DNA of 64,000 bases, taken from Mycoavidus cysteinexigens_B. GTDB taxonomy: Bacteria; Pseudomonadota; Gammaproteobacteria; Burkholderiales; Burkholderiaceae. Under the pieces are notes generated by a model. The model did not search any database. It was not told the origin of the DNA and was given only the letters and a program-made list of their open reading frames with translations. The translations under genes were made by a program, and so were the position numbers. Positions 8,640-17,186 of this stretch are shown here, one piece after another. The stretch spans positions 1 through 64,000 of the forward strand of contig JASSUG010000008.1 in NCBI GenBank assembly GCA_031963465.1, given 5' to 3'. Position 1 is the stretch's first letter. Each line of letters starts with the position of its first letter.

Positions 8640-10547
8640 TTATATAACTAATTCTGGCGTGCTAGCGCCTAAATTCTGGGTTGTATGGGTGGCAAAACGC
8701 TGACGAATGGCCTGTACAATACCGCTGCTATCCAAACCACAATTTGCTAGCAGCCGCGCTGGGTCACCTTGAGCAATAAACTCATCAGGCAAGCCCAATT
8801 GTAAAACCGGCCGCTGAATGCCTGCGGCTAATAGGCTTTCAATGCAGGCGGAACCCGCCCCGCCCATCACGCAGCCCTCTTCAATGGTGACCAGCGCGTC
8901 ATGCGACTGGGCCAGTTGCTGCACGAGCGCGTCATCCAGCGGCTTAATAAAGCGCATATTTGCTACGCTGGCATCTAGTATATCGGCGGCTGCCAAGCTT
9001 GGCGCAAGCATCGCGCCAAAAGCCAGAATCGCAATGCGCTGACCGGCGGGTTGACTCGAGGTGCGCCGCACCTCACCTTTGCCAAGCGGTAATGCGCTCA
9101 TCTGTTTCTCTATGGTGACGCCAGGGCCTACGCCACGTGGATACCGCACTGCGCTCGGGCCTGGCTGTTGCAGTGCCGTGTAAAGCATCTGCCGGCACTC
9201 GTTTTCATCCGATGCCGCCATCACCGTCATATTTGGCAGACAGCGCAAAAACGCAATATCATAAGCGCCGGCATGGGTTGCGCCATCTGCGCCGACGAGG
9301 CCAGCACGATCAATGGCAAACAATACCGGGAGATTTTGTAGCGCGATATCATGAATCAATTGATCATAAGCACGCTGCAAAAAAGTAGAATAAATCGCCA
9401 CCACGGGTTTTAACCCTTCAACCGCCAAGCCGCCAGCAAAAGTCACGGCATGTTGCTCAGCAATACCAACATCGTAATAACGATCAGGGAAACGTTGCTC
9501 AAATTCAATCAGGCCCGAACCTTCGCGCATGGCAGGGGTAATGCCAACCACTCGCTGATCTTGCTCAGCAATATCGCACAGCCACTCACCAAACACCTGT
9601 GTATAGGTTTTGCGAGCCGCCGCAGCACTCTTGATGCCCTCGGCGGGGTTAAATTTTCCGGGGCCATGATAGAGCACTGGATCAGCTTCAGCTAGGCTGT
9701 AACCCTGCCCTTTTTTTGTGATCACATGCAGAAATTGCGGCCCTTTCAGTTCTTTGAGATTGCGCAGCGTTGGAATCAGGGAGTCCAAATCGTGACCATC
9801 AATTGGGCCAATGTAGTTGAAACCAAATTCCTCAAAGAGCGTAGCGGGCGCCACCATGCCTTTCGCGTGTCCTTCCATTCGGCGCAAAAATTCGAGCACT
9901 GGCGGAGCACCGCTTAAGAGTTGTTCGATGCCTTTTTTGGCCGTCGCATAAAAGCGACCAGAGATCAGCCGCGCGAGGTAGCGATTTAATGCTCCCACGG
10001 GCGGAGAAATCGACATCTCGTTATCGTTTAAGATCACGATCAATGGCACATCGTCATAAATACCGGCATTATTCATGGCTTCAAAAGCCATGCCAGCAGT
10101 CATCGCCCCATCGCCAATCACGGCAATCGCAAAACGCTCCTCGCCTTTTAATTGACTGGCGCGCGCCATCCCAAGCGCGGCTGAAATCGAGGTGCTTGAA
10201 TGCGCTGTACCGAACGTATCATATGCAGATTCGCTGCGGCATGGAAAGCCCGACAGCCCACCTAACTGACGCAGCGTTGACATGGCTTCGCGCCGGCCAG
10301 TCAGAATTTTATGAGGATAGGCTTGGTGTCCCACATCCCACACAATTCGGTCATCAGGTGTATTGAAGACATAGTGCAGTGCAATCGTGAGTTCAACCGT
10401 GCCCAGATTAGAAGACAAGTGCCCCCCCGTACGCGATACGCTATCGAGTATAAAAGCACGCAATTCATCGGCTAAGCACTCTAACTGGCTAGGCTTAAGT
10501 CGACGTAGCTCACTTGGCTCATTAATCGTCTTTAACAACTTATACAT
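8640..10547 (-). CDS. dxs: 1-deoxy-D-xylulose-5-phosphate synthase
   Basis: 635 residues, full length. This thiamine-diphosphate enzyme condenses pyruvate and glyceraldehyde 3-phosphate to open the methylerythritol phosphate route to isoprenoids. The N-terminal thiamine-binding region has GDGAMTAGMAFEAMNNAG and the following NDN, and the transketolase-like middle domain has the VGIAEQHAVTFAGGLA stretch with the catalytic glutamate. A GGAG ribosome-binding site sits just before the ATG, and that region is present in three tandem copies. It lies between ispA, whose product uses the isoprenoid precursors, and folE2. The thiamine operon that makes its cofactor begins about 1.5 kb away. Confidence 0.97.
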   Translation of the reverse strand: MYKLLKTINEPSELRRLKPSQLECLADELRAFILDSVSRTGGHLSSNLGTVELTIALHYVFNTPDDRIVWDVGHQAYPHKILTGRREAMSTLRQLGGLSGFPCRSESAYDTFGTAHSSTSISAALGMARASQLKGEERFAIAVIGDGAMTAGMAFEAMNNAGIYDDVPLIVILNDNEMSISPPVGALNRYLARLISGRFYATAKKGIEQLLSGAPPVLEFLRRMEGHAKGMVAPATLFEEFGFNYIGPIDGHDLDSLIPTLRNLKELKGPQFLHVITKKGQGYSLAEADPVLYHGPGKFNPAEGIKSAAAARKTYTQVFGEWLCDIAEQDQRVVGITPAMREGSGLIEFEQRFPDRYYDVGIAEQHAVTFAGGLAVEGLKPVVAIYSTFLQRAYDQLIHDIALQNLPVLFAIDRAGLVGADGATHAGAYDIAFLRCLPNMTVMAASDENECRQMLYTALQQPGPSAVRYPRGVGPGVTIEKQMSALPLGKGEVRRTSSQPAGQRIAILAFGAMLAPSLAAADILDASVANMRFIKPLDDALVQQLAQSHDALVTIEEGCVMGGAGSACIESLLAAGIQRPVLQLGLPDEFIAQGDPARLLANCGLDSSGIVQAIRQRFATHTTQNLGASTPELVI

Positions 10548-10548
10548 G

Positions 10549-10592
10549 TGACTCCATTCTCATTATGACTCCACTCTTTGTGACTCCACTCT
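10549..10592 (-). repeat. triplicated ribosome-binding segment upstream of dxs
   Basis: Three copies of a 12-base segment (plus-strand TGACTCCACTCT; on the coding strand AGAGTGGAGTCA) occur at 10549-10560, 10566-10577 and 10581-10592. Each carries a GGAG core, and the copy next to the ATG serves dxs. The spacing of 15-17 bp suggests small tandem duplications at the gene start. Confidence 0.75.
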
Positions 10593-10691
10593 AATAGGGG
10601 GAGTTTTAACCTTTTTTAGCTAGGGCGGCTCTGACTAGCACTAAAAAAGCGCTACGAAGATACATCATAGAGAGGTTTAACCTACCCACTC

Positions 10692-10790
10692 AACCATTAA
10701 GCTAGGCTTAACATAGCATATAGCCATTAAAGGCAGGCTAAGGTACACGTTTAACCATTAACTAAGATACACGTTTAACCATTAAATCAG
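10692..10790 (-). repeat. tandem duplications of the ispA 3' end
   Basis: On the coding strand the last codons of ispA (TTAATGGTTAAACGTGTA…TAG) are repeated with a 24-bp period immediately after the stop. Two more degenerate copies of the TTAATGG core follow further on. The plus-strand core AACCATTAA or AGCCATTAA appears four times between 10692 and 10785. This resembles the repeat growth at the end of folE2. Confidence 0.7.
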
Positions 10791-11640
10791 CTAAACGGGC
10801 GAGCCAACCCGCTTGCGCTCCAAGTGGCGCCAACGCTACTTGCGCTTGCTGATGCAATTGGCTAACCAAACGTTGCGAAGCGTCGAGTCCAAGTACCGAG
10901 ACATAGGTTGGCTTACCGTTTTGGCTATCTTTGCCCGCTGTTTTGCCAAGCGTTGCCGAATTTGCACTCACATCAAGAATATCGTCCACCACCTGAAAGG
11001 CAAGTCCAACCGCAGCAGCATAGTGATCCAGCGCCTGCTTAACGGCGTCCGTCTCTTGGCCACAGGCAGCGCCCATGCGCACTGCGGCGACCAATAAAGC
11101 CCCGGTTTTCATTCGGTGCATGGTTTCCAGCGCGGTTAGCGAAAGCGGGCCACCGACGCTTTGCAAATCAATCATTTGCCCCCCGGCCATGCCGAGCGAA
11201 CCACTCGCCGTGGCTAACTCACGCACCAGCACGGCCTGTAGCGAGCCCGCAAGCCGATTTTGGGTCAAAGTAACAAAAGCCTGGGCCTGTAACGCATCGC
11301 CGACCAATAACGCAGTCGCTTCACCGTACGCGATATGGACGGCGGGTTTGCCATGCCGCAAATCATCGTTATCCATCGCCGGGAGATCATCATGGACCAG
11401 CGAATACGCATGAATCATCTCCAGCGCAGTTGCCGCGACATCAAGCGCCGCAGAGGACGCTCCCGTGATACTGCCCGCCGCATGACAGAGCAACGGCCGG
11501 ATGCGCTTACCATGACCCAGCAGCGCATAGCGCATCGCCTGATGCAACCGGCTCGGTTGCTGAGCAACGGTAGGTAAATAAGTATCCAGCGCTTGTTCAG
11601 TGCGGGCCACAATAGCCTGCCGCCATGTCTCAAAATTCAT
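10762..11640 (-). CDS. ispA: farnesyl diphosphate synthase (geranyltranstransferase)
   Basis: 292 residues. The enzyme elongates dimethylallyl diphosphate with isopentenyl diphosphate to farnesyl diphosphate, the precursor of quinones and undecaprenyl carriers. The first aspartate-rich motif reads LVHDDLPAMDNDD and the second reads QVVDDILD; GHGKRIRPLL is the substrate-binding segment. It starts 6 bp after xseB and shares its transcript with xseB, dxs and folE2. The C-terminal codons are tandemly duplicated beyond the stop. Confidence 0.96.
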   Translation of the reverse strand: MNFETWRQAIVARTEQALDTYLPTVAQQPSRLHQAMRYALLGHGKRIRPLLCHAAGSITGASSAALDVAATALEMIHAYSLVHDDLPAMDNDDLRHGKPAVHIAYGEATALLVGDALQAQAFVTLTQNRLAGSLQAVLVRELATASGSLGMAGGQMIDLQSVGGPLSLTALETMHRMKTGALLVAAVRMGAACGQETDAVKQALDHYAAAVGLAFQVVDDILDVSANSATLGKTAGKDSQNGKPTYVSVLGLDASQRLVSQLHQQAQVALAPLGAQAGWLARLADLMVKRVS

Positions 11641-11646
11641 ACAAAT

Positions 11647-11937
11647 TTACGTACCGAGCGGCGCATTGCCAGTTTCAAGCGGTTTAAGCATTTCACCATC
11701 GAGCACGCGGACTTGCTGTTCTACTTTTTCAAGTTGCAGCCGGCAATATATCATTAAGCTGACCCCGCGCCGATACGCATTAAGCGATGTCTCAAGGCTC
11801 AAACCGCCCTCTTCCATCTGTCTAATGAGGTCCTCAAGTTCGACCAGAGCCGCTTCATAGCTGCTCGGCAGCGAGTCGGTAGCGAGTTCCCCCACACCTT
11901 CTTTAAGCTCGAGTTGAGCGGGTTGAGCTTTAACCAT
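11647..11937 (-). CDS. xseB: exodeoxyribonuclease VII small subunit
   Basis: 96 residues, somewhat longer than the usual 70-85 because of an N-terminal tail. The family core (SYEAALVELEDLIRQMEEGGLSLETSLNAYRRG, at about 27-59) is intact. XseB binds XseA to form exonuclease VII, which degrades single-stranded DNA in both directions. The gene is first in the xseB-ispA-dxs-folE2 set and is divergent from thiO across about 105 bp. Confidence 0.95.
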   Translation of the reverse strand: MVKAQPAQLELKEGVGELATDSLPSSYEAALVELEDLIRQMEEGGLSLETSLNAYRRGVSLMIYCRLQLEKVEQQVRVLDGEMLKPLETGNAPLGT

Positions 11938-12042
11938 GGGTTTTCAAATTGGACCAAATTCCATATTATATGCTGATGTTTAGGTTAAATTAACGGCCTA
12001 ATCGTGTTCGGTATGCTTTCTTTTTGGTTTAATGCTTAAATT

Positions 12043-13215
12043 TTGAAAACTATTCCTCAAACAGATAGGGCTCGTGCCGCTTTGCGCGCCGTTGCCGCCT
12101 CGCCTGAGATTGCCATTATCGGCGGTGGGCTGGTGGGCCGCTTAATCGGCTGGCAGTTGGCCCATAGCGGGCGCCGAGTAGCGCTTTATGAACGAGGAGA
12201 TGCGGCTGGCAGCCAGGCCGCCGCCTGGGTCGCAGCCGGTATGTTAGCGCCGCTGGCGGAAGCTGCGCTCTCTGAAGCCTTGATTGCCGAGCTCGGCATG
12301 GAGTCGCTTGAACTCTGGCCGACTATCTTGGCTAAATTGCCAGAGCCGGTATTTTTTCAGCGCCATGGCACCTTGGTCATCTGGCATACGGCAGATCGTA
12401 CCCAAGCCCAGCTATTTGAACAGGGCATGCGCGCTCATCTGTCCGCTGACCTGCAACAACACGGTATTATTAAGTTGCAAGGTGCCGCGATGCAAGCCAC
12501 TGAGCCGGCGCTGGGCGCGCGCTTTTCGCAAGCCCTGCTGCTGCCGCACGAGGGTCAACTCGATAACCGACAACTGCTCACCGCTTTAGCTGCAGGACTG
12601 GCCCAACATCAGGCCGAGTTGCACTGGGGCACGACGATTGACGATCGCGCGTTACCTAGCGCTGACCTGGTGATAGATTGCCGCGGACTGGGCGCTCAAC
12701 CAAGCTGGCCCGCCTTACGTGGCGTGCGCGGCGAAGTCATCCGGCTGCATGCTCCAGGCATTGGCCTAAGCCGACCGATGCGGCTTTTGCATCCACGTTA
12801 CCCGCTGTATATTGCCCCTAAAGAAAACGATGTATACGTGATTGGCGCCACTGAAATTGAAAGCGAAGATCAATCCGCTGTCAGTGTGCGCAGTGCGCTT
12901 GAATTATTAAGCGCCGCTTTTTCGGTACACCCAGCATTTGGTGAAGCACGGATTCTTGAGTTCAATACACAATGCCGCCCAACTTTGCCGGATCATCTGC
13001 CCGCCATTACCTGGGATGGAGCACGTATACTACGCATTAACGGCTTATCTCGGCATGGCTATTTAATTGCGCCGGCCATCTGCCAGCAAGCGCTCGCGAT
13101 GATTGAACGGCTGCTTGACGGCACCATCGCCAATGCCGATACATATAATGTATGGCGCCAGCAAACACGCTGGCCCAGCTTATTTCAAACCATTCATCTG
13201 CCCGCTATAGGTTAA
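12043..13215 (+). CDS. thiO: glycine oxidase ThiO (thiamine thiazole synthesis)
   Basis: 390 residues. This FAD-dependent enzyme of the DadA type oxidises glycine to the dehydroglycine used by ThiG. A dinucleotide-binding motif, IAIIGGGLVGRLIGWQLA, follows about 20 N-terminal residues. The start used is a TTG at 12043 with no obvious ribosome-binding site; no upstream ATG fits better. It is the first gene of thiO-thiS-thiG-thiE, with thiS starting 3 bp after its stop. I looked for a TPP riboswitch in the 105 bp upstream and did not find the conserved CTGAGA-type cores. Confidence 0.93.
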   Translation: MKTIPQTDRARAALRAVAASPEIAIIGGGLVGRLIGWQLAHSGRRVALYERGDAAGSQAAAWVAAGMLAPLAEAALSEALIAELGMESLELWPTILAKLPEPVFFQRHGTLVIWHTADRTQAQLFEQGMRAHLSADLQQHGIIKLQGAAMQATEPALGARFSQALLLPHEGQLDNRQLLTALAAGLAQHQAELHWGTTIDDRALPSADLVIDCRGLGAQPSWPALRGVRGEVIRLHAPGIGLSRPMRLLHPRYPLYIAPKENDVYVIGATEIESEDQSAVSVRSALELLSAAFSVHPAFGEARILEFNTQCRPTLPDHLPAITWDGARILRINGLSRHGYLIAPAICQQALAMIERLLDGTIANADTYNVWRQQTRWPSLFQTIHLPAIG

Positions 13216-13218
13216 TTT

Positions 13219-13416
13219 ATGCAAGTTCTACTTAATCAACGCTCTTTCGAGCTACTCCCCAGCGCCAGCTTGGCCGATGCCCTGGCGGCATTCGGTGCCC
13301 ATCCGCCGTTTGCAGCAGCGGTTAATGGGGTCTTTGTGGCCCAGGCAGATTATTTTCAACATCTGCTCAAAGATGGCGATTGTATCGATGTAGTACAGCC
13401 GGTTATGGGCGGATAA
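13219..13416 (+). CDS. thiS: sulfur carrier protein ThiS
   Basis: 65 residues with a beta-grasp fold, ending in the required Gly-Gly (PVMGG). That C-terminus is adenylated and then converted to a thiocarboxylate that gives sulfur to ThiG. It sits between thiO and thiG in the thiamine operon. Confidence 0.96.
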   Translation: MQVLLNQRSFELLPSASLADALAAFGAHPPFAAAVNGVFVAQADYFQHLLKDGDCIDVVQPVMGG

Positions 13417-13472
13417 AAAATCCAAAAAGTCGATAATAATCATTTATTTACAACATATATCTTGAGTATTCA

Positions 13473-14288
13473 ATGAACTTGATCACGCCTCCTGCTGACA
13501 CCTTAACGCTCTACGGTCAAACCTTTTGCAGCCGCGTATTGCTCGGCACCGCCCGTTATCCATCACTACAAATTCTCAGTGATTCCATTGCCGCCGCGCA
13601 GCCGGCGTTATTGACGGTTGCCTTACGCCGCCAGATGAGTGCGGCAGCATCGGACACCGGTTTTTTCACTACGCTTAAAAACCATGCGATCCCTTTTCTA
13701 CCTAACACCGCGGGCTGCCATACCGTGCCAGAAGTCCTCGCCACGGCTGAGATGGCGCGTGAAGTGTTTGGCACGGACTGGATCAAGCTCGAATTGATTG
13801 GTGACGACTACACCTTACAACCCGATACCATCGGCTTAGTCGAGGCCGCGGCCAAGCTCGTGCAAGCAGGCTTTAAAGTGCTGCCCTATTGCACCGAAGA
13901 TCTGGTGGTTGGACAACGCTTATTGGACGCGGGTTGCGAGGTGCTGATGCCATGGGGTGCACCGATTGGCACCGGCAAAGGCATCGTTAATCCTTATGGT
14001 TTACGTTTATTACGCGAACGACTGCCTGACGTGCCGTTAATTGTTGATGCGGGCCTTGGCCTCCCCTCTCATGCGTGTCAAGTGATGGAATGGGGCTTTG
14101 ATGCCGTGCTATTAAATACTGCCGTCTCGCAAGCCACTTACCCGGTACAAATGGCACACGCGTTTACTGAAGCAGTCCAGGCTGGTCGTCGCGCTTATTT
14201 AGCTGGACCGATGCCGGTACGCGATAGCGCGCAGGCGAGCACCCCGGTAGTCGGCATGCCGTTTTGGCATCAAGCTCCAACGCCATAA
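13473..14288 (+). CDS. thiG: thiazole synthase
   Basis: 271 residues. ThiG builds the thiazole phosphate ring from deoxyxylulose phosphate, dehydroglycine and ThiS thiocarboxylate. The barrel motifs are all visible: LLGTARYPS near the start, NTAGCHT, WIKLELIGD with the Schiff-base lysine, PYCTEDLVV, PWGAPIGTGKG and DAGLGLPSHA. It follows thiS by 56 bp and precedes thiE by 14 bp. Its deoxyxylulose phosphate substrate is made by dxs, nearby on the opposite strand. Confidence 0.97.
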   Translation: MNLITPPADTLTLYGQTFCSRVLLGTARYPSLQILSDSIAAAQPALLTVALRRQMSAAASDTGFFTTLKNHAIPFLPNTAGCHTVPEVLATAEMAREVFGTDWIKLELIGDDYTLQPDTIGLVEAAAKLVQAGFKVLPYCTEDLVVGQRLLDAGCEVLMPWGAPIGTGKGIVNPYGLRLLRERLPDVPLIVDAGLGLPSHACQVMEWGFDAVLLNTAVSQATYPVQMAHAFTEAVQAGRRAYLAGPMPVRDSAQASTPVVGMPFWHQAPTP

Positions 14289-14302
14289 GAATGCCCTAAA
14301 AT

Positions 14303-15439
14303 ATGAACCGGCAAACCTCTGCACACGCGTTATCGAGCGACATAATATTTTGGCCGCCTGCGGCCCCGCTGCTAGCCGCAGCCATGCGTATTCGCGCTCA
14401 TTTAGGCCAGTGGCCATCGCCTGCTGTACGGTGGCGTTTATGCAGTGCTCTGCCCCAGTCTATTGACGCGAATGATTTAATCATTCTGCATCGCGACACG
14501 CTTACGGAGGATGCCGATCAGCATGAGCCCAGCCATTTTGCTGCAGCCGCTGGCGTACTCACCGTAACAGCTGAAACCATCACGCTGCGACTTGGCGGCA
14601 CAATCTATCCATTAGCCGGCGAACGATCAGACGATTGGCTCGCCGCGTTTGCTGCATTTCTTGCTTGTGGTTTTATGCCGCCTGATGCGCTGGTTCTGGC
14701 CCATGCCTGGCGTGAACCTCATCGGCTGGAGGGCAATGCCTGGCCGATTGACTATGCTGACTTTCCGCGCGTGCTGGGGCTCGATGCAGTGCGCCCCAGC
14801 GTACCCTTTGCCGCCTGCCCTTGGCAACTCGGACTCTATCCCGTTGTGGCCAGTGCCGATTGGGTCGAACGCTTGCTTGAGTTAGGCGTCAAGACGATTC
14901 AATTGCGCGCCAAAAACCTCAAGCATACAGCGCTCCAAGCAGAAATCAAACGGGCCGTACAGGCAGCCCGCCACCATCATGCGCAACTGTTTATTAACGA
15001 CCACTGGCAGTTGGCGATTGAAGCGGGCGCTTATGGGGTTCATCTGGGCCAAGAGGATCTACAGACAGCACAGTTGCAGACGATTGCCAACGCAGGCTTG
15101 CGGCTTGGGCTATCGACCCATGGCTATTATGAAATGCTAGTTGCGTGCCACCTCCGCCCCAGCTATATTGCCTTAGGCGCAGTCTTTGCGACCACCACCA
15201 AATCCATGCCAACCGCGCCGCAAGGGTTAACTCGGCTTGCGCACTATGTGCAGTTACTTAAAAAACAGGTGCCTTTGGTAGCCATTGGCGGAATTGATCA
15301 GGCTGTACTCGCTGACGTATTAGCCACCGGCGTGGGCAGCGCAGCCGTCGTGCGGGCGCTCACTGAAGCCAGTGACTTGCCAAAAGCGCTGGCGACTTTG
15401 CAACACGCTTTTGTGCGAAACCTTGATTTGGTCGAATAA
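14303..15439 (+). CDS. thiE: thiamine phosphate synthase with N-terminal extension
   Basis: 378 residues. The catalytic ThiE barrel occupies about the last 210: LGLYPVVASADWVERLL, TIQLRAKN, LFINDHWQLAIEAGAYGVHLGQEDL and VAIGGIDQAVL. It joins the pyrimidine and thiazole phosphates to thiamine phosphate. The first 165 or so residues are an extension without a motif I recognise; as far as I recall, long ThiE proteins of this sort occur in Burkholderia. It is the last gene of the thiO-thiS-thiG-thiE operon. Confidence 0.93.
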   Translation: MNRQTSAHALSSDIIFWPPAAPLLAAAMRIRAHLGQWPSPAVRWRLCSALPQSIDANDLIILHRDTLTEDADQHEPSHFAAAAGVLTVTAETITLRLGGTIYPLAGERSDDWLAAFAAFLACGFMPPDALVLAHAWREPHRLEGNAWPIDYADFPRVLGLDAVRPSVPFAACPWQLGLYPVVASADWVERLLELGVKTIQLRAKNLKHTALQAEIKRAVQAARHHHAQLFINDHWQLAIEAGAYGVHLGQEDLQTAQLQTIANAGLRLGLSTHGYYEMLVACHLRPSYIALGAVFATTTKSMPTAPQGLTRLAHYVQLLKKQVPLVAIGGIDQAVLADVLATGVGSAAVVRALTEASDLPKALATLQHAFVRNLDLVE

Positions 15440-15536
15440 ACTCCTAGCGTCAAGCCTAAATCTACCGCGGAGCGCTGCGCTATAACACTGCCACCCCTCC
15501 ATTACCTGCCGCCTGGCAAGCTGCTTAAATTCGAAT

Positions 15537-15578
15537 TTTAAGGGCTTTAAATAATGCCTTTAAGGGTTTTAAAGAATG
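15537..15578 (+). repeat. duplicated ribosome-binding/start segment
   Basis: A 22-bp segment, TTTAAGGGCTTTAAATAATG plus two bases, is repeated directly as TTTAAGGGTTTTAAAGAATG plus two bases, with three mismatches. Each copy carries an AAGGG core and an ATG. The second ATG (15576) is the start of the fusion regulator; the first is not in frame with it. Confidence 0.7.
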
Positions 15579-16985
15579 TCGTTTGAGTTCAGAAAAATCG
15601 ATGCAAACGATATCGGAGATTTTTACGATATCCGTTTTTCTGTATCGGAAAATAAAATTTGTTCGCATCAAGTTCATTTACTCGATAGAGACCGAATTCT
15701 GCAGATTTTTCAGGAGGAAGGTAGCTGGATTTGCCTGGATGGAGCAAAAAAGGTTGGAGTGTGCTGCGGGACGCTGAACCCCTATCCCCATATTTTCGGG
15801 CTCTTTATCCGGCCTGAATACGAAGGGAAAGGCATCGGCGAACGTTTATTGTCTAACTGTCTGGCGTGGTTTCATGCAAAAGGGGTCAATCAGGCCATGT
15901 CGCCTGCTAATGCGCCCGCGCCACTGCAGGCGATTGCCGTTGCGGTCACAGTCGGCGGGAAAATCGGCATTCCGGCGCAGACCATCCTGGCCAATAGCGG
16001 GGTGACGCTAGATGACCTGCACAATCCAGATAAAATGAAGATGGTGACCCATCAGCAAGAACTCTCGGTATTTGGCAATATATTAACGGCTAGCCAAGAC
16101 TCATCCGTTGGCTTACTGATTGGCAAATCGCTTGATCTCTATACGTATGGCATTCTCGGCGCAACCATGATGGCGGCACCGACGCTAGGAGATGCGTTGC
16201 AGTGCTTATTCGATTTTCCATTACTGCCCGTGTGCTACTTCAAACAAAGCTTACGGATTGAAGGCGAAATGGCCATTGCGATTGCTAGCGACTATCGTTA
16301 TCGGTCAGACTTAATGGTCGTCAATACAGACATGTGCCTAGCGTCATGGCATATGCAAATGAGCGATGTTTTAGGTCAGCCACTCGCCATTGAGCGGCTC
16401 ACTTTTGCCTATCAAGAACACCCTACGCACGCAGCCCTTTATCCTAAACTATTTGGTTGCGAGGCCCAATTTGGGGCGCCGGAAAATGCCATGTACTTTC
16501 CGGCTAAGCTGCTCACCCTGCCACTCCCTCGAGCGAACCCCATCCAATATCATATGATGAGGGAGTACTGCGAACATTTGCATAAGGATTGGGCCGCCAA
16601 ACAAGTCCATGACATTACCACGCAAGTATTATTACTATTGCGCTCTAGTCCGAGTCGCTATGGTTCTTTAAATCTGGTTGCCGAAACCTTACATATGTCT
16701 CCCAAAACGCTCAGCCGGCGGCTTGAGCAGTCAAATAGTGCATTTCAACACCTATTGGATCGTGCTCGACACGACTTAGCATTAGACTATCTGGCACATA
16801 CTGTCTTGCCCATTAGTGAAATTGCTGAAGCGCTTGGCTATGCCGAGACCTCCAGCTTCCGGCGCGCATTTTTACGCTGGACGGGCCAATCTCCTGCCGG
16901 CTGCCGCGCGGCTATCGTTGGTGCAGAGTGTGCTACTCTATATGCAAAGGATGCCTCAACTTTGCATGGTAGTATTAATATTTAA
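15576..16985 (+). CDS. AraC-family regulator fused to a truncated GNAT domain
   Basis: 469 residues. Residues about 1-105 are the front half of a GNAT acetyltransferase, with the acetyl-CoA loop IRPEYEGKGIGERLL, but the last strands of the fold are missing. From about 110 on, the protein reads as an OruR/ArgR-like AraC regulator. It has an arabinose-binding-type sensor (TILANSGVTLDDLHNPDKMK … YGILGATMMAAPTLGDAL) to about 330 and a C-terminal HTH at about 370-455 (AETLHMSPKTLSRRL … ISEIAEALGYAETSSFRRAF). It precedes a polyamine-type ABC transporter on the same strand, so it may regulate that. The fusion is unusual; whether the GNAT part is active is doubtful. Confidence 0.85.
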   Translation: MSFEFRKIDANDIGDFYDIRFSVSENKICSHQVHLLDRDRILQIFQEEGSWICLDGAKKVGVCCGTLNPYPHIFGLFIRPEYEGKGIGERLLSNCLAWFHAKGVNQAMSPANAPAPLQAIAVAVTVGGKIGIPAQTILANSGVTLDDLHNPDKMKMVTHQQELSVFGNILTASQDSSVGLLIGKSLDLYTYGILGATMMAAPTLGDALQCLFDFPLLPVCYFKQSLRIEGEMAIAIASDYRYRSDLMVVNTDMCLASWHMQMSDVLGQPLAIERLTFAYQEHPTHAALYPKLFGCEAQFGAPENAMYFPAKLLTLPLPRANPIQYHMMREYCEHLHKDWAAKQVHDITTQVLLLLRSSPSRYGSLNLVAETLHMSPKTLSRRLEQSNSAFQHLLDRARHDLALDYLAHTVLPISEIAEALGYAETSSFRRAFLRWTGQSPAGCRAAIVGAECATLYAKDASTLHGSINI

Positions 16986-17186
16986 GCCTTTTTGTGGATG
17001 CTTTTTTTACTCACTTTGTCTAAAATTACCGCATGAATGTCCATTTATGATTCCTCTTCCCTGGCGCTCAACTGATAGCATTTCCGTTGTATCTGAGAGG
17101 GGCTATACTTACCCGCATTAAAAGTGAGTAACCCAATGGCAGTGTTTGATTTTTACGAAATTTCATAGAAGTCTTTTTTAAACCAT

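Noticed and set aside
11938..12042. TPP riboswitch upstream of thiO
   Set aside because: The conserved TPP-aptamer cores are not visible, and the gap of about 105 bp is shared with divergent xseB.
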